From Ctenosaura bakeri (Eukaryota > Chordata > Lepidosauria > Squamata > Iguanidae), in the NCBI GenBank assembly GCA_948474755.1, contig CAOLHI010001141.1:366228-430227 (forward strand): a stretch of DNA of 64,000 nucleotides, read 5' to 3'. Positions 1-12,562 of the stretch are shown here, piece by piece. Every line of letters begins with the position of its first letter. Positions within the stretch are counted from its first letter, which is position 1. Under the pieces are notes generated by a model. That model had not been told where the DNA came from, did not search any database, and saw only the letters and a list, made by a program, of their open reading frames with translations. Both the position numbers and the translations under genes were made by a program.

Positions 1-3000
1 AATCCCATCCATAATTAAAAATGCTGAAAAGTGCTGTGCAAAACAAAAAAGGAAAGGTTTATCTTTCAGTAAGAACTCAAGTCTACTGCTTATTTCAGGT
101 TTCACTGAATAAAAATGAGCCTAACCTATATGCACATCTCAAACATTGCATAAAGGAAAAGATGGACATATTTATAAAACCCTAGTATTCGTAAGAAGCA
201 TGTTTGCCTGAAGTTGCTACTACCTTTTATTATCAAGCATGTCCAAATGCTCTGCTCTATAATTGCTGCCGTTTACATTTATTCTGCACTAGCCCATCTT
301 ATTCCTGTTTAATAGCCAGCAGGGTCATTGCTGTTGTTCAAAGTTCTGCTAGACTGGCCTTTCTCAAACAGGTCATGAACAGTTCAAAGTATAGCTCAGC
401 AGCTGCATTATATGAAATTGTAGACCAGGTATAGCATGATGTTTTGTCCCTTGTGCACATGTGAATTACAAAGATTATGTTTCTAACCTGTATTAAGGAT
501 GAAAATTTTCATTTATTTAATTCTTCCATGTGAAAATGAAGAATTTCAAAAAATTTCTCCTCACTAGGTAAGGACATTATTTGTGGACATTATTTGATGT
601 TATTTCACACTTCAGGATTTTTGCAGAGATTACATTTGTGGAAAATATATCACTGTTTTCAGCAGAAAGATGTATTTATACAGAAAACAGTTTATTTTGT
701 GCAAAATCCCACTGATTTCTGCATAAAAATGCCAGCTGGCACTGTGCTCCTTAGTTATGAGATCATAAGCTGGACTTACAACATCATAACTTTGGAAGTT
801 CAAGGTTACAACTGTTAATGACTGAATGGCCTCAAAAACTAAATTTTGTAGCCTGGTTGCACTCCAACCAAGGAGATTTGAAGGCACTGCAGATTAAGGT
901 ACCGGTCACTGACATGTGCAGTGCTCTTTTGGTCACAGGATGCACCGAAATAAGCAATTGTGGCAAGACCCCAACTGATCTCTCCAGTTGTCTGTTCTTG
1001 ATATGCCCCATGATGGGGAGAGCATTGTAGATGTCATTCCCCCGTAACCCCAATCTGCAGTGCCTGGGAAACCCTCCAACTGGTGTGCTGTCCGATTGAA
1101 AGAACAGGGCTTTGGAGAGTGGCATTGTTAGACATAGCTATGACAATGGAGCTCCATCACTGTAATTATGTCTGATGATTCAGGATCTTGGCCATAGTTT
1201 TTGCATGAAGAACAATATTGTGGAAACAATTTTTTCACAAACAGTGAGCAATCTCACAGCAGAAAGGCTATCGCAACACACCAAGACACACATGTTGCTC
1301 AAAATGAAGTACACTTTCTCACAAACAATGAGCAAATTTCCAAGAATTCTTTAATCCTTTTTCTGTATTTGAACACCAGAAGTTACAGACTATAAATCCC
1401 ATGAGATTCTACCAGCATAACCAGTGATCAGGCTCACATTCCAAGAAATATGGAGGAAGCCAAGTTGCTTGTGGCTGTACATGAGCGTATGGAAAGGCAG
1501 TTAAATCCTGAAGAAAAACCAAAATGATTGGCCTGGATTCAGTCTTAGGGTTAATTAGATCCCTTGAAATCAAGAGAATTCAAGTTAGTTGTGATTAACC
1601 TGTCCTGTCAATTTCAATGGATCTTCTCTTGTCATGACTGTGTATGACTCTGGAGCCAATCCAAAGTCCCTAAAGCTAAAGAAAGCACTCTCCAGTGGCA
1701 AAACTATGAACAAAGTATTGGCAAACATTTACTCAAGCACATTTGCTCAAAAACCAAAGAGTTCTTTCTTAAAAGATCACATTCGTTTTGGTGACATTAG
1801 TTGCAGAAATTAGTTTGAGAGTGTATTAAAGACATTTTACCTTTCCCCCAAGGAATTCAAAGTGGTACTCTTCCCTACTCCCTCTTAAAACAATACTATG
1901 ACATGGCTTAGGCTGAGAAAAGTAAATGGCTCAAAGTTACCTATAGATGAACGAGGAGCCTAACATCGTTCCCTCCAGTCCTAGTCTAACCATATATTGT
2001 AATACATCAGAACTAAGGAAATCCTTGTTGCTCTGACACAGTTCAGCAACCAAAAAGTCATGAGCTTCCTTGTCCCAGCTGTTCTAATGGGTAGCTTGAA
2101 TAGGCGTAGGGTTCTGAGAGTCCTGAAATTCATAGATCTGCATCTTGCCACATGGGAAAGCTACTCATAGACCTGAAGACACCAACAGTCCCCAGGGGGT
2201 TCTAATCACAGTATTGTGCCTGCATGGAATGTATCAGTATCAGAACTCACCCTTGGCCAGGAGTGCATACTGATGCTCCACATGACCATGCTATCCCATG
2301 CAAAAATATGAGATTGACAGTTACAGCTTGCTGTATAAAGTATAGAGTGAAATTGGGCCAAATTATTTTTCCTACAGCATCCATGTGATCTCTTAACATT
2401 TAAATCAATTCTGCAAACACACAGATTGCAAATTGGGCCAGATAATTATTAAGAATTTTTCCTTTCTGTTGAACTTACTCTTTTCCTTCTAAATCAGGCT
2501 ATTAGCCTGTTGAGCAAACACTGGTAACACTGTGATCCTTGTATGACTTTAAAGTGTCTAGGACATTTAAATGGGTGCTGCTTAGACAACAACAGTGTGG
2601 CTGTGTCACCACAAAGATTTATATCCTCATTGTCACCTTTAAGAAGTCTCACAATCTATCTTAGGGGTGAAAATCAGAAAAAAGTGAGAAAGAAAAAGGA
2701 CAATAAAGAAATTAATTTGGGATGTTCTTCAAAACCTGTTTTAGGCCTGGAGGATACTGACATCAGAAAGTAAAGTTATAATGGGAATATTGGAGACTTG
2801 ATGGAAACTAGTGGCAAGAATGCAGAATTCTTCTGCTTCTGTCAGAATTGGCCATCCTTTCTCCCTTGCCCACTCCTGCAGCTCTGTTCTTTTGATACAT
2901 GTTTTTGGGCACCACAGAGGGCTTCAGGGAAGTAAGAAGAGAAGGAAGTCACAACTCTGCTGGTACTGGATGTTGAAGTATATTGTTGGATATTGGCTGC

Positions 3001-3456
3001 TGAAATATGTATTAATCACAGAATTTTAGAATGCAAAAAAATGTAGCAAAAGGACTCTTCTCTTTAACTAGCTTACTGGAACAGAAACATGGAATTTGTG
3101 CAGCTGAAGTTACCATTGCATGTTATAGGCATCCAATTGAAAACCAGTAACATCCAATTGGCAACAAAACCCAGTGAGGAAATAGAAATGATTTTGGTAA
3201 TAACAAGAAAAACATATTTAGCATAAACACAAAATGTGTAGACATGGATGGGCAACTGCAAAGGGAGCATGTTCATGCAGCCCATGGGTTGCACTTTGCT
3301 CACCTTTGATATAGACAATCCAGTATAATAATTAAAAAGTATAGAGGTCTAATCTTTGTCCTATATTTTCATGATGCACTTTATTTCCTGGAGAAAGCTG
3401 GGTTCAGGATTACTGCTAAAATCTACTATCATTTGCCTGAGGTAGAGCAGATTGGG
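1..3456. other. intronic stretch, no gene or recognised repeat
   Basis: Frames in this stretch are short and lack any family motif. Roughly 590-740 contains loosely repeated TTTTCTG/CAGAAAA-type words. The interval 815-1140 is less AT-rich than its surroundings and could be an old repeat, but I do not recognise it. Confidence 0.5.
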
Positions 3457-3678
3457 GGGGGATTTCTCACTTATAGGTATAGCACTATGAGTCCACTTTA
3501 ATCACCATGACTGCATCTTGTGGAGTATAGAGATTCATAATGTGATGAGGTATTAGAGCTCTGTGGCTAGGAATTCTAAATGTCACACCCTAACCTGCAA
3601 ATCCCTGGAGTCCATAATATGGAACAATGGCAGTTAAAATGGAATCATAGAGTTGTAACTATGTAAGGTGAAAGGGCC
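3457..3678. mobile_element. palindromic MITE, GGCCCTTTC-end family (AT-rich subtype)
   Basis: The two halves are diverged inverted repeats. The left part (TAGCACTATGAGTCCACTTT) pairs with the right part (AAAATGGAATCATAGAGTTG). The right end is AAAGGGCC, the terminus shared with the GC-rich MITEs elsewhere in the window. It is non-autonomous with no coding capacity. Assignment to PIF/Harbinger is inferred from the end shared with copies that show 3-bp duplications. Confidence 0.65.
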
Positions 3679-3839
3679 TTGGGTTTTCCCCAAGCATTTT
3701 TTCCCACTTTCCTGGTCATTAGTATAGTCATTCTCATTGTATCCTTCTCCTATATGTGATTCACTAAACAAGTAACGTAGTGAACATATGCAGAGCACAA
3801 CCTATGAGCACTACAACTGGACTGAAAAACTGCAGTTTT

Positions 3840-3858
3840 GATACACACACACACATAT
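3840..3858. repeat. (CA)n microsatellite
   Basis: Short run of AC dinucleotides; simple repeat only. Confidence 0.8.
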
Positions 3859-4311
3859 CTTAACCAAAACCTACTAGTAGTAGCAGTACTACTATTGCTA
3901 GGACATCGCACATATTAAACATTCCCTCTGTCATAAGAAAAATTGTTTCTGAAGGACAATGAACAAATGCATTAAATTACTGGCAGTTCTAAACCCTGCA
4001 AATCTGTTGGAGTTCATTTGTCAAATTTTAAGCTCTTATAAACAAGCAAAAATTTACTTTTTAACATCTCAAAATGGACATGGGTCATCCTCAAAACCAC
4101 CTTCTGTGGCACTGCTAACTTTCATATCTTGTTTTATGAGAATGAGTTGTAGAAGCTCCCTCTGCCCTGGCAATTTCTGATTATCAGAACACAATTCATT
4201 CAACCTAACTTTCACAAAGAGACACAGCTCTGTAAGAAAATTATCAATATAAATCCAATTTCCAGTTGAGTTTTCAGCAGCATATGAAGCTATTCTGTAG
4301 CAGTATACTTT

Positions 4312-4708
4312 AGCTCTTTCTGCATCCTATCTTCTTGTGTGGTCCTCCAGTGGCAATCCCGGTAGCAACTCTGCTAGGAAGGGAGCATGATGGAAGCACT
4401 CTCCTCTGCACTGGACCAGCTCCTTGTGGAAAGGAGTGCAATGGACCTGCCTCTTCCTTCCGCAGTGCAGCTGAGTACTTTCCCAGGCTGCACTGGGACA
4501 GGAAGTGATGCCATCATTTTCCCTGCCCTTCTGCAGGATAGGTATGTGCAAGATGGTGGCACAATCGCATATCATTGACAGGAAAAATGATTTAATCTAC
4601 AATCGTGCTGCCCGGGGACAAGAGAGGAGTGGGACCACAATGACATCATCACTGTTCTGCTCTTCTCCTGTCCCCATGCCAGGATGAGAGGCTCCCGCGG
4701 AAAGGGCC
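4312..4708. mobile_element. GGCCCTTTC-end MITE, subtype A
   Basis: The degraded left end AGCTCTTTC and intact right end GAAAGGGCC are inverted. The body closely matches the element at 63508-63918, sharing the GGAAGGGAGCA motif, the CCTCTTCCTTC core with its imperfect inverted partner, and the CCCCATGCCAGGATG segment near the right end. The flanking triplets TTT/TTC are compatible with a 3-bp target duplication. GC-rich relative to the intron; frames inside it are not genes. Confidence 0.75.
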
Positions 4709-5264
4709 TTCTAGTTAACACTTTATTAAGCTAGGGAGGAACAGTGGAAATAGGTATGGGAGAGGAAAACATGCAACGAAGTCCAAATGAATAATGTAAA
4801 GCACTAAATTGCATGAATAGATTAAAAGATTGATGTTAAATTACACTTGCTCTTTTATCAACACAGGGCATTAAACTATATACTACACAAATGCAGTTCT
4901 ATATCCCTTTTGCCAACTACAATACATTTTTTAAAATATTTCACTGAAACCTATTTTTAAATACTTCAGAACTGCTGCTGGCATGACAAAATGCTGAGAG
5001 GTCATTTTGATATAGGACTCAGTACATTCTGCACAAAGTGTTCATTTAACACAAGGGAATTTGATCACTTGTCATTTAACTCTGAATACTTAGGGCACAA
5101 TTTCTCTTAATTCAATTGACAAAAATATAAAGCAGTCTACTTTATGAAGCTGGAAGCCAAGAATTTATTTTTTTAGTTTTTTTACTAATTTGGAGTCCAG
5201 AGACATGCTGCTAGAAATACTTGCTTAACAATTTTGGACATGTGTCAAGAGGACAAATATATAT

Positions 5265-5465
5265 ATGGTACAGCGTGCCCTCCACATATGTGGTTCTGTT
5301 TTAGGAACTAGCACACACTTATGTGGGTGCAGGCACACATCCAGTATGTCCATTGATGATAGTTGGACAAGAAGCTTTGTGCGACCTATCATTCATGTGT
5401 GCAGAGATCACGTCAGCATAAGGTATATTGTACTCCCTTCCACCCATAAATGTGTATACACGTGA
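5265..5465. mobile_element. possible Tc1/mariner-type MITE
   Basis: Starts TACAGCGTGCCCTCCACATA, a terminus typical of short mariner-like elements in reptiles, and has internal partial inverted words (CACATATGTGG, ACACTTATGTGG). The right end is degraded, so the boundary is uncertain. Confidence 0.4.
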
Positions 5466-5533
5466 TTTTATCTGAATCAGAGCTTGGAAGTGACAATTTA
5501 CAAGCTAGCTACATGTAGTTATGACAGCCAATA

Positions 5534-5755
5534 TGAGGTGGTGGTTTAAGAGTTACAGTATGACTCTGGAGGCTGGGGTTCAAATTCCTGCTTGGTCAAG
5601 GAAACCCACTGGGTGACCTTGGGCAAGTCACATTCTCTCAGCTCAAAGGAAAGCAATGACAAACCACCTCTTGATGAAATCTTGCTAACAAAACCCCTTG
5701 ATAGATCCTCCTTAGAGTCATTATAAGTTGGAAACAACTTGAAGGCACACAACAA
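5534..5755 (+). mobile_element. Sauria SINE (tRNA-derived, Bov-B-like tail)
   Basis: A tRNA-like head (GTGGTTTAAGAG, then GGGGTTCAAATTCC as box B) is followed by the conserved body CCCACTGGGTGACCTTGGGC and the Bov-B-like tail TAAGTTGGAAACAACTTGAA ending in GGCACACAACAA. Essentially full length. Its retrotransposition depends on a partner LINE, which is not in this window. Confidence 0.9.
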
Positions 5756-6442
5756 TTACCAACCTGTAATTAGCTCCCCTCCCACTAATGAAGATATAAT
5801 GATACAACTTTGACATTATGACCTAACCAGTGATACCTTTGACTCTTTTTATGGTATAGTTACAAGTTTTCAGTGGCTTTCATGTGGCCCCACTGAATGG
5901 TGGAGGAGTATCACTTGTTTCACGTACTCCTGTATAGCTCAGGCTCCTTCCTCAGGATTATTCACAGGTGTTGAGCCAATAATGAAGTAGACCAGAATAA
6001 CTTATTTTATATACCAGGCCCATGGCTTGTAGCACTCAGATTTTCCAAGTCACTAAAATGCAACTGTTTTAGTTAGCTGTATGAAATAGGAAAGTGATCA
6101 AAACACTATACCTAGAACATTAATTAATTTGGGGGCACTTAAAGTATAACAGCAATTAATAACTATTTAAATGTTACGTGGCAAGGTTTGATCCTAATAA
6201 AAGTCTCCACTGCAAATTTAAAATACTGTACTAAGTTATGGTGAAAGGACCCTTTTCCCATGTTTTGATTCATAAATCCACCATCGTTAACCCTCAGTCT
6301 TTGCTGAATTCAGGGCAAAAGCTGCATACATTTATATTCTCTCCTTAGGATATTTCGATGCTCAAGGCTGCTCACAACATTTAAAAGCAATGTCATAATA
6401 ATAACGTATGATGTGAAAAAAAATGCTTCTATCTATATTAAT

Positions 6443-6535
6443 TTTTGGGAGCTTCTTTTAGTCCCAGGCTGGGAAAAGGCAGGATAGTAGCAGCAACAAC
6501 GATAACAGCAACAACAGCAACACAATTAAAATTCT
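6443..6535 (+). mobile_element. L2/SINE-type 3' tail with (CAA)n
   Basis: The segment GGGAGCTTCTTTTAGTCCCA, followed by CTGGGAAAAGGCAGGATA, is the 3' end shared by L2-like LINEs and dependent SINEs of squamates. It is followed by an impure CAA/CAG repeat that serves as the microsatellite tail. Confidence 0.6.
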
Positions 6536-6539
6536 AGAA

Positions 6540-7830
6540 GGGAAGACTGGAAGATTGTTTAGCAGATAAAACCATGGTATTTACCAAACATTTGGGGGCC
6601 ATCAGAGGGAGGTCAACACAAGCTTTCCCATGTAAGGAGTTCTATAAACAGAGGCAGACACACACACACACAAAAAGTCTCAGTACTGTGCCATCACCAG
6701 CCAAAATCTGGCTTCTCATAGAACTCAGAGGAGAAGAATTTCCACAGTAGTGCTTAACGAACAAACACGTTCATTAGGAAGAGATGATTGTACAGGTATC
6801 CTGAACCTAAGGTGCTCAGGCCTTTATGGGTAATAATTAGAACTTTAAATTATACCAGAAACAGAGTCAATATAGGTATCTTGAAGAAGAAAATTGTGCT
6901 CCAATATGCTGATTTCAGTCAACACTTTAGCTGTCATGTTCTAAACGTGCAGGAGTTTCCAAACACTCTTACATGGCAGCCCTACACAAAGCATATTACC
7001 ATATTTTAGTAATGGTGTAATTAAGGCATGTGTTCCCATGTCTGAATTTTATCTGGCCTCTAAATATATCATCCATTTTTTTTAAAAAAAAATAGATGGT
7101 GGCAATTGCAAAAATAAAATAAGGATGGACAGTAAGTCTGTGGGTCCCCCTTTTTGTCCCAGCTTCTTTCCTTTCACACTATTTGCAAGTTTACTGCCTG
7201 CCTCTCCTATGTCCCTAACTCCTTTTTCCTTCCAGTTTTGTTTCACTCATCCACCTTGCCCCTCAACCCCCTCACTCTTGCCTCCTTGAACCACTGCCAC
7301 TTCATCTGTTTCCCTGGCCTGGGAAAGGGTGCATTGAAGATGGTGCATGTCACCTAGGGTGGCAATGGCATGCATTCTTATGGGATCTAGAACGTATCAA
7401 ATAAGCTCTGTTGATCTTTTGGGCCAGAACTTTTACAGACTTCAGTAAAGTGAGTTTAGAGTAAGTTAGGGCATAAAACAAAACAACTCAGTTTTTCTAA
7501 CAGCACATTGCCCCAGGTATGTTCTCTATAAAGTATGGAAGATGATACAGTCCCTGCCCCAGGGTGACCAATATAAATTATATATCAGTAGTGCAGTTCT
7601 AACAAAATTGTACATACAACAGAACCACATCCATAAAATATACATAATAGGTGCTGCAAAAGGTCAGATCTCCCACTGTTTGATTTTTGTTTGCTTCCCC
7701 ATCTATTCTCTTTTATTCCTGTTGTGCCTAGAGAGATATTACTGAAAGATTCAGCAGGAGACATGTCCTTTGAGTAAAAATTTAAATGGGCAGAGGGGAT
7801 GTCATTTACCAAACAAGAACTGGAGAGGAG

Positions 7831-7872
<42 letters not shown>

Positions 7873-8780
7873 GTATGTGTGTGTGTGTGTGGCAAGAGGC
7901 AGGGGAAGAAATGAAAAGTCAGATTAGGGTACAGAGAAGACCTTAAGCAGTGGAATGGAATGAGACATTACTGACATAGCAATATGTAACATAAACAGCA
8001 AAGCAATTTTGCACTGCTGATGGATTGCAAAGCTTTTCAGTAATGGCATCTGAAAGCCTACATATCAGTAGACCAAAAAAAAAAAAGCCCACCAACATAC
8101 CCCAAATTATAGCGAATATAAAATCAGGAGAAATGTATGTATGTGTATATACATACACAAACACACACACTCCAGAAGCTGTTTTCTGAGAAATAAATCC
8201 ATTAAAGTTTTATCAATACCTGCTCAGAATAATTTCCCCAAACACTCTGAAATATGCCAATACCAGATGTAAACTGTGCAAAATTCTTCCCTATTCTTAT
8301 TCCTAACCAAGTTTTCCAAGTGCTGGGAAACCCATTTTTTGGCCAGGAAATGAATAACCCCAATGCTGCACACAAAAAGATTAGCATGTTGAGAAAACCA
8401 AACAAGAACCCATCTTTCAAACATTATTTTTTTCTTGTGAAGGAATGAATGTTAAGTGTGTTAATGGTCTCTCTCACTGGTGCTCTGAAGTAATGGGTCT
8501 CCTTCATTGGCAGGAAATTGACTAGATTACTTCTGGGATTCCTTCCCATTCCACAGTTCTATCCAGTAAAAAAAAAAAAAAAATGCTCACCTCATGAATT
8601 ATGAATCATGAATTGCTGTTCTTTTTCAAATACATTTTAAAAAAAAGGAAATGGAAAACGATTCCCAAACAAATAAAAGCTCACATGTTCATTGACTGTT
8701 TAACCATATTGTTGGTTAAATTGTTGGCAGCTATATATTGTTCCATTGGGAAAAATATAGCTGCTTTAAGCAGTGGATTC
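6540..8780. other. unique intronic sequence with simple repeats
   Basis: No gene or dated transposon recognised. Simple repeats: (CA)n near 6658-6671, (CT)n(TG)n at 7838-7893, an A-run at 8075-8087, (TATG)/(CA) at 8130-8170 and an A-run at 8567-8582. Confidence 0.5.
7838..7893. repeat. (CT)n(TG)n compound microsatellite
   Basis: An uninterrupted TC run, then a GT run. Same composition as the one at 37069-37120. Confidence 0.9.
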
Positions 8781-8785
8781 ACTGT

Positions 8786-9205
8786 GACCCTTTTCGTGTG
8801 TTTTTTTTTAGCGCAAGCGCCCCTTGAGCATTGCGCAAATGGGAGCATCACTCCGTATGACGCATTGCCACTTGCGCAATGCTCACAAGGCTAAAGCAGG
8901 GCACGCACGCATTTTTTGATTTTTGGCTTTAAGCCAAAAATACTCCGCGCTCGCGCAATGCTCATGGCGCCCTTGCGCACTTACCTGCCATGTGGTGTGT
9001 CAGCGAGCCGGGCAGGTCACGCTTCCTTCCCCCAGCGCAGCCTACAGCTCCCAGACTGCGCTGTGGAAGGAAGGGGTGGGGGGGTTGGCGCGCAGGAGGA
9101 AACCAATGCAGGAGGAAGAAGGGCTGTCGTGAGCTGCTGACATGAGCGGCTGCTCGCGCAAGCACCGCTCCCCACTGCAGTGACAAGTACAGTGTGAAAA
9201 GGGCC
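8786..9205. mobile_element. GGCCCTTTTC-end MITE, subtype B, TSD TGT
   Basis: Left end GACCCTTTTC and right end GAAAAGGGCC are inverted, flanked on both sides by TGT (8783-8785 and 9206-9208). GC- and CpG-rich, with GCGCAATGCTC repeats, a GGCTTTAAGCC palindrome and paired CTTCCTTCCCCCAGC / GGAAGGAAGGGG segments. Homologous to the copy at 33409-33832. Short frames here have unusual composition but no protein family. Confidence 0.85.
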
Positions 9206-9284
9206 TGTGTCATGGAAGGGCATTAAATTGTAATTTAGTTATTATTGCACTTTCCCTGCCAGGACTTGGGAGATGCATTTATCA

Positions 9285-9500
9285 GATTTTCAGAAATCAA
9301 ATAATTATACTGTTATAGTGCAATTATTCTACTTTCAACATCCTGTGGAATTCTGGGATTTGTAGTTTACTGAGGCCAAAGAGCTCTCTGGCTAAGTATT
9401 TTAAATGCCACTCCCTAAACTGCAAATCCTATGATTCCATAGGATGTTGAAAGTGGAATAATAGCACTATAACAGTGTGGTGCAGAACTGGCCTTATCTT
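9285..9500. mobile_element. palindromic MITE (CAACATCCTATGGAAT family)
   Basis: The left arm (TTCAACATCCTGTGGAATTC, then TGGGATTTGTAGTTTACTGA) is inverted in the right arm (TATGATTCCATAGGATGTTG, then AAAGTGGAATAATAGCACTA). The outer right end GTGCAGAACTGGCC resembles the element at 10645. Hairpin-forming and non-coding. Confidence 0.75.
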
Positions 9501-10644
9501 ACTTTGGGTACAGTATACCTTGACTGAGCATGTGTCTCAGGGAGCACCATTTTCTGCTTTGCTTCAGGCATCAGAATGTCTTGGGCACATCCTGTTCAAC
9601 GGTATTCATGCTTTCTCTCAGCTAAACTCTTCCTAACCTGCCTTAACCAAAAGCTTTCCAGAGATAATGCCTGACTGCTTTTCTGTGCTGTTCCTGCTTG
9701 GTAGCTGATACAGTTTCCTTTTCAGACATTTCAACCCAACCTTTGGAGTTTAGTGGAATTTTAAGGGTCTTTAAAGTACCTTGAATTATGGAAGTAACCG
9801 TACAAAAGTACATTCTTTTCCTTGTTTTCCATATAAACAGAAACCTATAGTTTCTTTTCCTGCAAGCTAACAATGGCTGCTGTGTCTGACAGATGAAATG
9901 CCTTTCAAGAGACTTATCACGTGAGGAAGCCCTTTCAAATGGATGCGAGATTTCTCAGATGCCGAAAGAAAGGCACCCACGAGTATGCACACAGTTTACT
10001 TTAAATCAAGACATTCCATATAAATGAGACCCCAACTGAGAGTAGATTGCACACAATGATTGGCAATACATTTGGGCTTTCTATAAGCTTGCTCTGTAAC
10101 ATTCAGGTTTGAATGCTGGAAGATAAAAATTTAGAAACACATTGCTTGCAGATAACGTACAATGCACTTGGTAATGCTGACAGACAAGCCTTTTGAAAAC
10201 AAAATAGTCTATTTACACTGAAGGAGTCTCCCAAGATTATATAGTCAATATTTTGAAAGAAAACTATTATTACCAGAAGCCTAATGTTTTCATTTCATGT
10301 AACTAGATTCGTTATTCCCTGATCACCCATGCTTTTGAAGAATATTAATTTACTGTTTTGCAACTGTATTCTACAAACAGTGAATTGATAGACTCACCTA
10401 AGTTATTTTTCTAATATATTCTTCATAACAGTTCATGCTGACTTTTAAAGAAAAGCAAAATCTTTGAAATTCCAATTAATTACAGAATCTACAAGCCAGC
10501 AAACATGCAGTTTAGGAACTCACAACCTTTTCTATGTAAAAAGGAGTCTCCATGTTTACAGACATGAAACTTTCCCAAGATGTGTAACACTACTTTGGAA
10601 AAGCTCCTCCACTCATGGGGCCATGTTGGTTTACCTGAGCCCCA

Positions 10645-10783
10645 GGCCATTTCTGCACTAGTCTGTTATAGCGCTGTGATTCCACTTTCAACATCCTATG
10701 GAATCCTGGGGTTTGCAGTTAGGATCCCATAGGATGTTAAGAGTGGAATCACAGTGCTATAGCAGTCTAGTGCAGAAATGCCC
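10645..10783. mobile_element. compact palindromic MITE, near-perfect hairpin
   Basis: About 140 bp. The left half GGCCATTTCTGCACTAGTCT and the right half ending CTAGTGCAGAAATGCC are inverted copies across nearly the whole length, meeting around CATCCTATGG / CCATAGGATG. Flanks CCA/CCC give only a doubtful 3-bp duplication. Same family as 9285, 25202 and 43788. Confidence 0.85.
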
Positions 10784-10789
10784 CCAGAG

Positions 10790-11825
10790 CCCAGACGTGG
10801 CTCTTCTATTGACCACCAAATCAAAAGGATGTCTACTACTGACATCCACAACTCTACTAAGAGTTGTCAGGCTAATGCTCTTTTTAAAAAAAATCGGGCA
10901 GGTAGAAGTTGAGTTTTATCATGTCTAAGACTGGGAAAATATTTGTTTTTTACTTAATTAGAGCTGATTGCAAATAAGATCAGTCACCTTTGAGGAAACT
11001 GTGAATACTGAAACATAGTTTAGAACAGGACACAGCTGAAATAGTCAAGGGCATCTTTTTGTTGTTTTATTATTATAATCAAACAGAAAATCCAGTGACT
11101 AGAGGGGGCAGATAATTGGACAAAGGAGAGGCAAAAGGCGCAGAAGGTCCAACATAAAACTTAGAAACCACAGAGCAGGCTGCATTCTGGGAGTGGCACT
11201 CTGAGGCCACTGATACTAAAGCCCAAAAGATTTCTGGGAATTCGGAGGTGTTGGTAGTCTCTGGGCTGGAACCACTTCAATTTCATCATTCTGACAAGAG
11301 GGACTCATAGTGTAGGGAACTGAGGCTTGAGATATAGATTCATTGGTTCAAGTCAACATTTCCTACTTGTCTCTGAAATATGATGGAAAGACTATTTGAA
11401 AATATTTTTTAAAAAGTTAAAAACATGTTTTTTGAGTGGTTAGAAGCCCTCACAAGAAGAATCCTGGACTGGTCATAACCTTTACAGTCCAGGACTTGTT
11501 CTGTGCTAAAAGATAAATAATTGTGGATTTGCACTAAATTAGCATATGGTTGATTTGTAGGGAGAACACTTTTTCCTGTGTAGAAATTAATATTTCTGCA
11601 TTGATTCTAGAAATCAACTATGTGCAAATTTTATGTAGAACCAATCCCCAATTACAGCTTTTTTCCCCTGCACATAAAATGTCATTTTCTGGGTAGGAAT
11701 TAATATTTCTGTGTTGAAATATTATTTTCCATTCAGAAAATGTTGTTTCCTATGCAGAGAATGCTGTTTTCTGTGCAAAATAGCCATATATGAATTTTAT
11801 GCTAAATAAGGTCTGAATTGTGAAT
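10790..11825. other. intronic stretch, no gene
   Basis: No coding signal. 11560-11800 carries loosely spaced repeats of a palindromic word of the type TTTTCTGnnCAGAAAA. The rest is unique AT-rich sequence. Confidence 0.5.
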
Positions 11826-11885
11826 AGACTTTGAAAACCACTTTGGGTCCCATATGGGAGAAAAGTGGGGTATTAATTAAGTAAT
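11826..11885 (+). mobile_element. L2-type 3' tail fragment
   Basis: CCACTTTGGGTCCCATATGG followed by GAGAAAAGTGGGGTATTAAT is the typical 3' terminus of squamate L2-like elements. Confidence 0.6.
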
Positions 11886-12199
11886 GCTCCTCTACAAAAC
11901 TATATTAATTCAGTCTGACTTCCAACAGGCAGAAGCCCCAGAAGAAATTTCATAAGGATCCCTGGCTGAAGATACTGCCCCTGAATGAAATGTAATAGAA
12001 CTACAGTTTTAACTAGTTAAAACATCATGGGATTAAGTCAGCAAGTAGCACTTATCACATTTATCATCCAATAGTATTAATGTCATTTATCATGTAAATC
12101 TAACATGTAACGGCATGTAATAGAATGGCATATAACAGAAAGTAATTACTAAACTAGATTTGTTAATCTTTGGTAGAAGAAAGTAGATTGGTTTTGTTT

Positions 12200-12450
12200 T
12201 TTGTAAAGTGTGAATCAGGGAAGGGGAATAAACCAAATATTGCATATTATCTTTGAGAAAACTGAATTGGATTGCTGTAATCCAGAGGGAAGTCAATTCT
12301 CTTTCTCTTCTGTTCTTTCTTTCTTTTTTCTCTATACTTTTTCATTTCTAATTCATATGTTGCGTGTTTTCTTTATGTTGCTTTTTTGTTTTACATCTTG
12401 TGGATGTTTGGAGTTTTTGGAAATTATTAATAAAGATATCCTTGTTTTAA
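12200..12450 (+). mobile_element. possible LINE 3' UTR
   Basis: A pyrimidine-rich run (TTTCTTTCTTTTTTC) is followed by T-rich sequence and an AATAAAGATAT polyadenylation-like end near 12430. This layout resembles an L1-type 3' UTR, but no coding portion is attached. Confidence 0.3.
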
Positions 12451-12511
12451 AAAAGACTATATCAATTCAGAATATAGCTACTTGTATATTTGGTAATTCT
12501 ACAACCATATT

Positions 12512-12562
12512 TAATTTTTAAAAATATCCTGCTTTTCCCCCAGTACTAGGACCCAAAGGAAG
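12512..12562 (-). mobile_element. L2-type 3' tail fragment, reverse orientation
   Basis: The reverse complement reads GGGTCCTAGTACTGGGGGAA followed by AAGCAGGATAT, the same terminus as at 11826 and 6443. Confidence 0.55.

Noticed and set aside
832..1125. 97-residue minus frame in a GC-richer patch
   Set aside because: No motif and no flanking splice signals; could be an unrecognised old repeat but unsupported.
12210..12521. 103-residue Phe/Leu-rich frame
   Set aside because: Derived from T-rich, probable LINE 3' UTR sequence.
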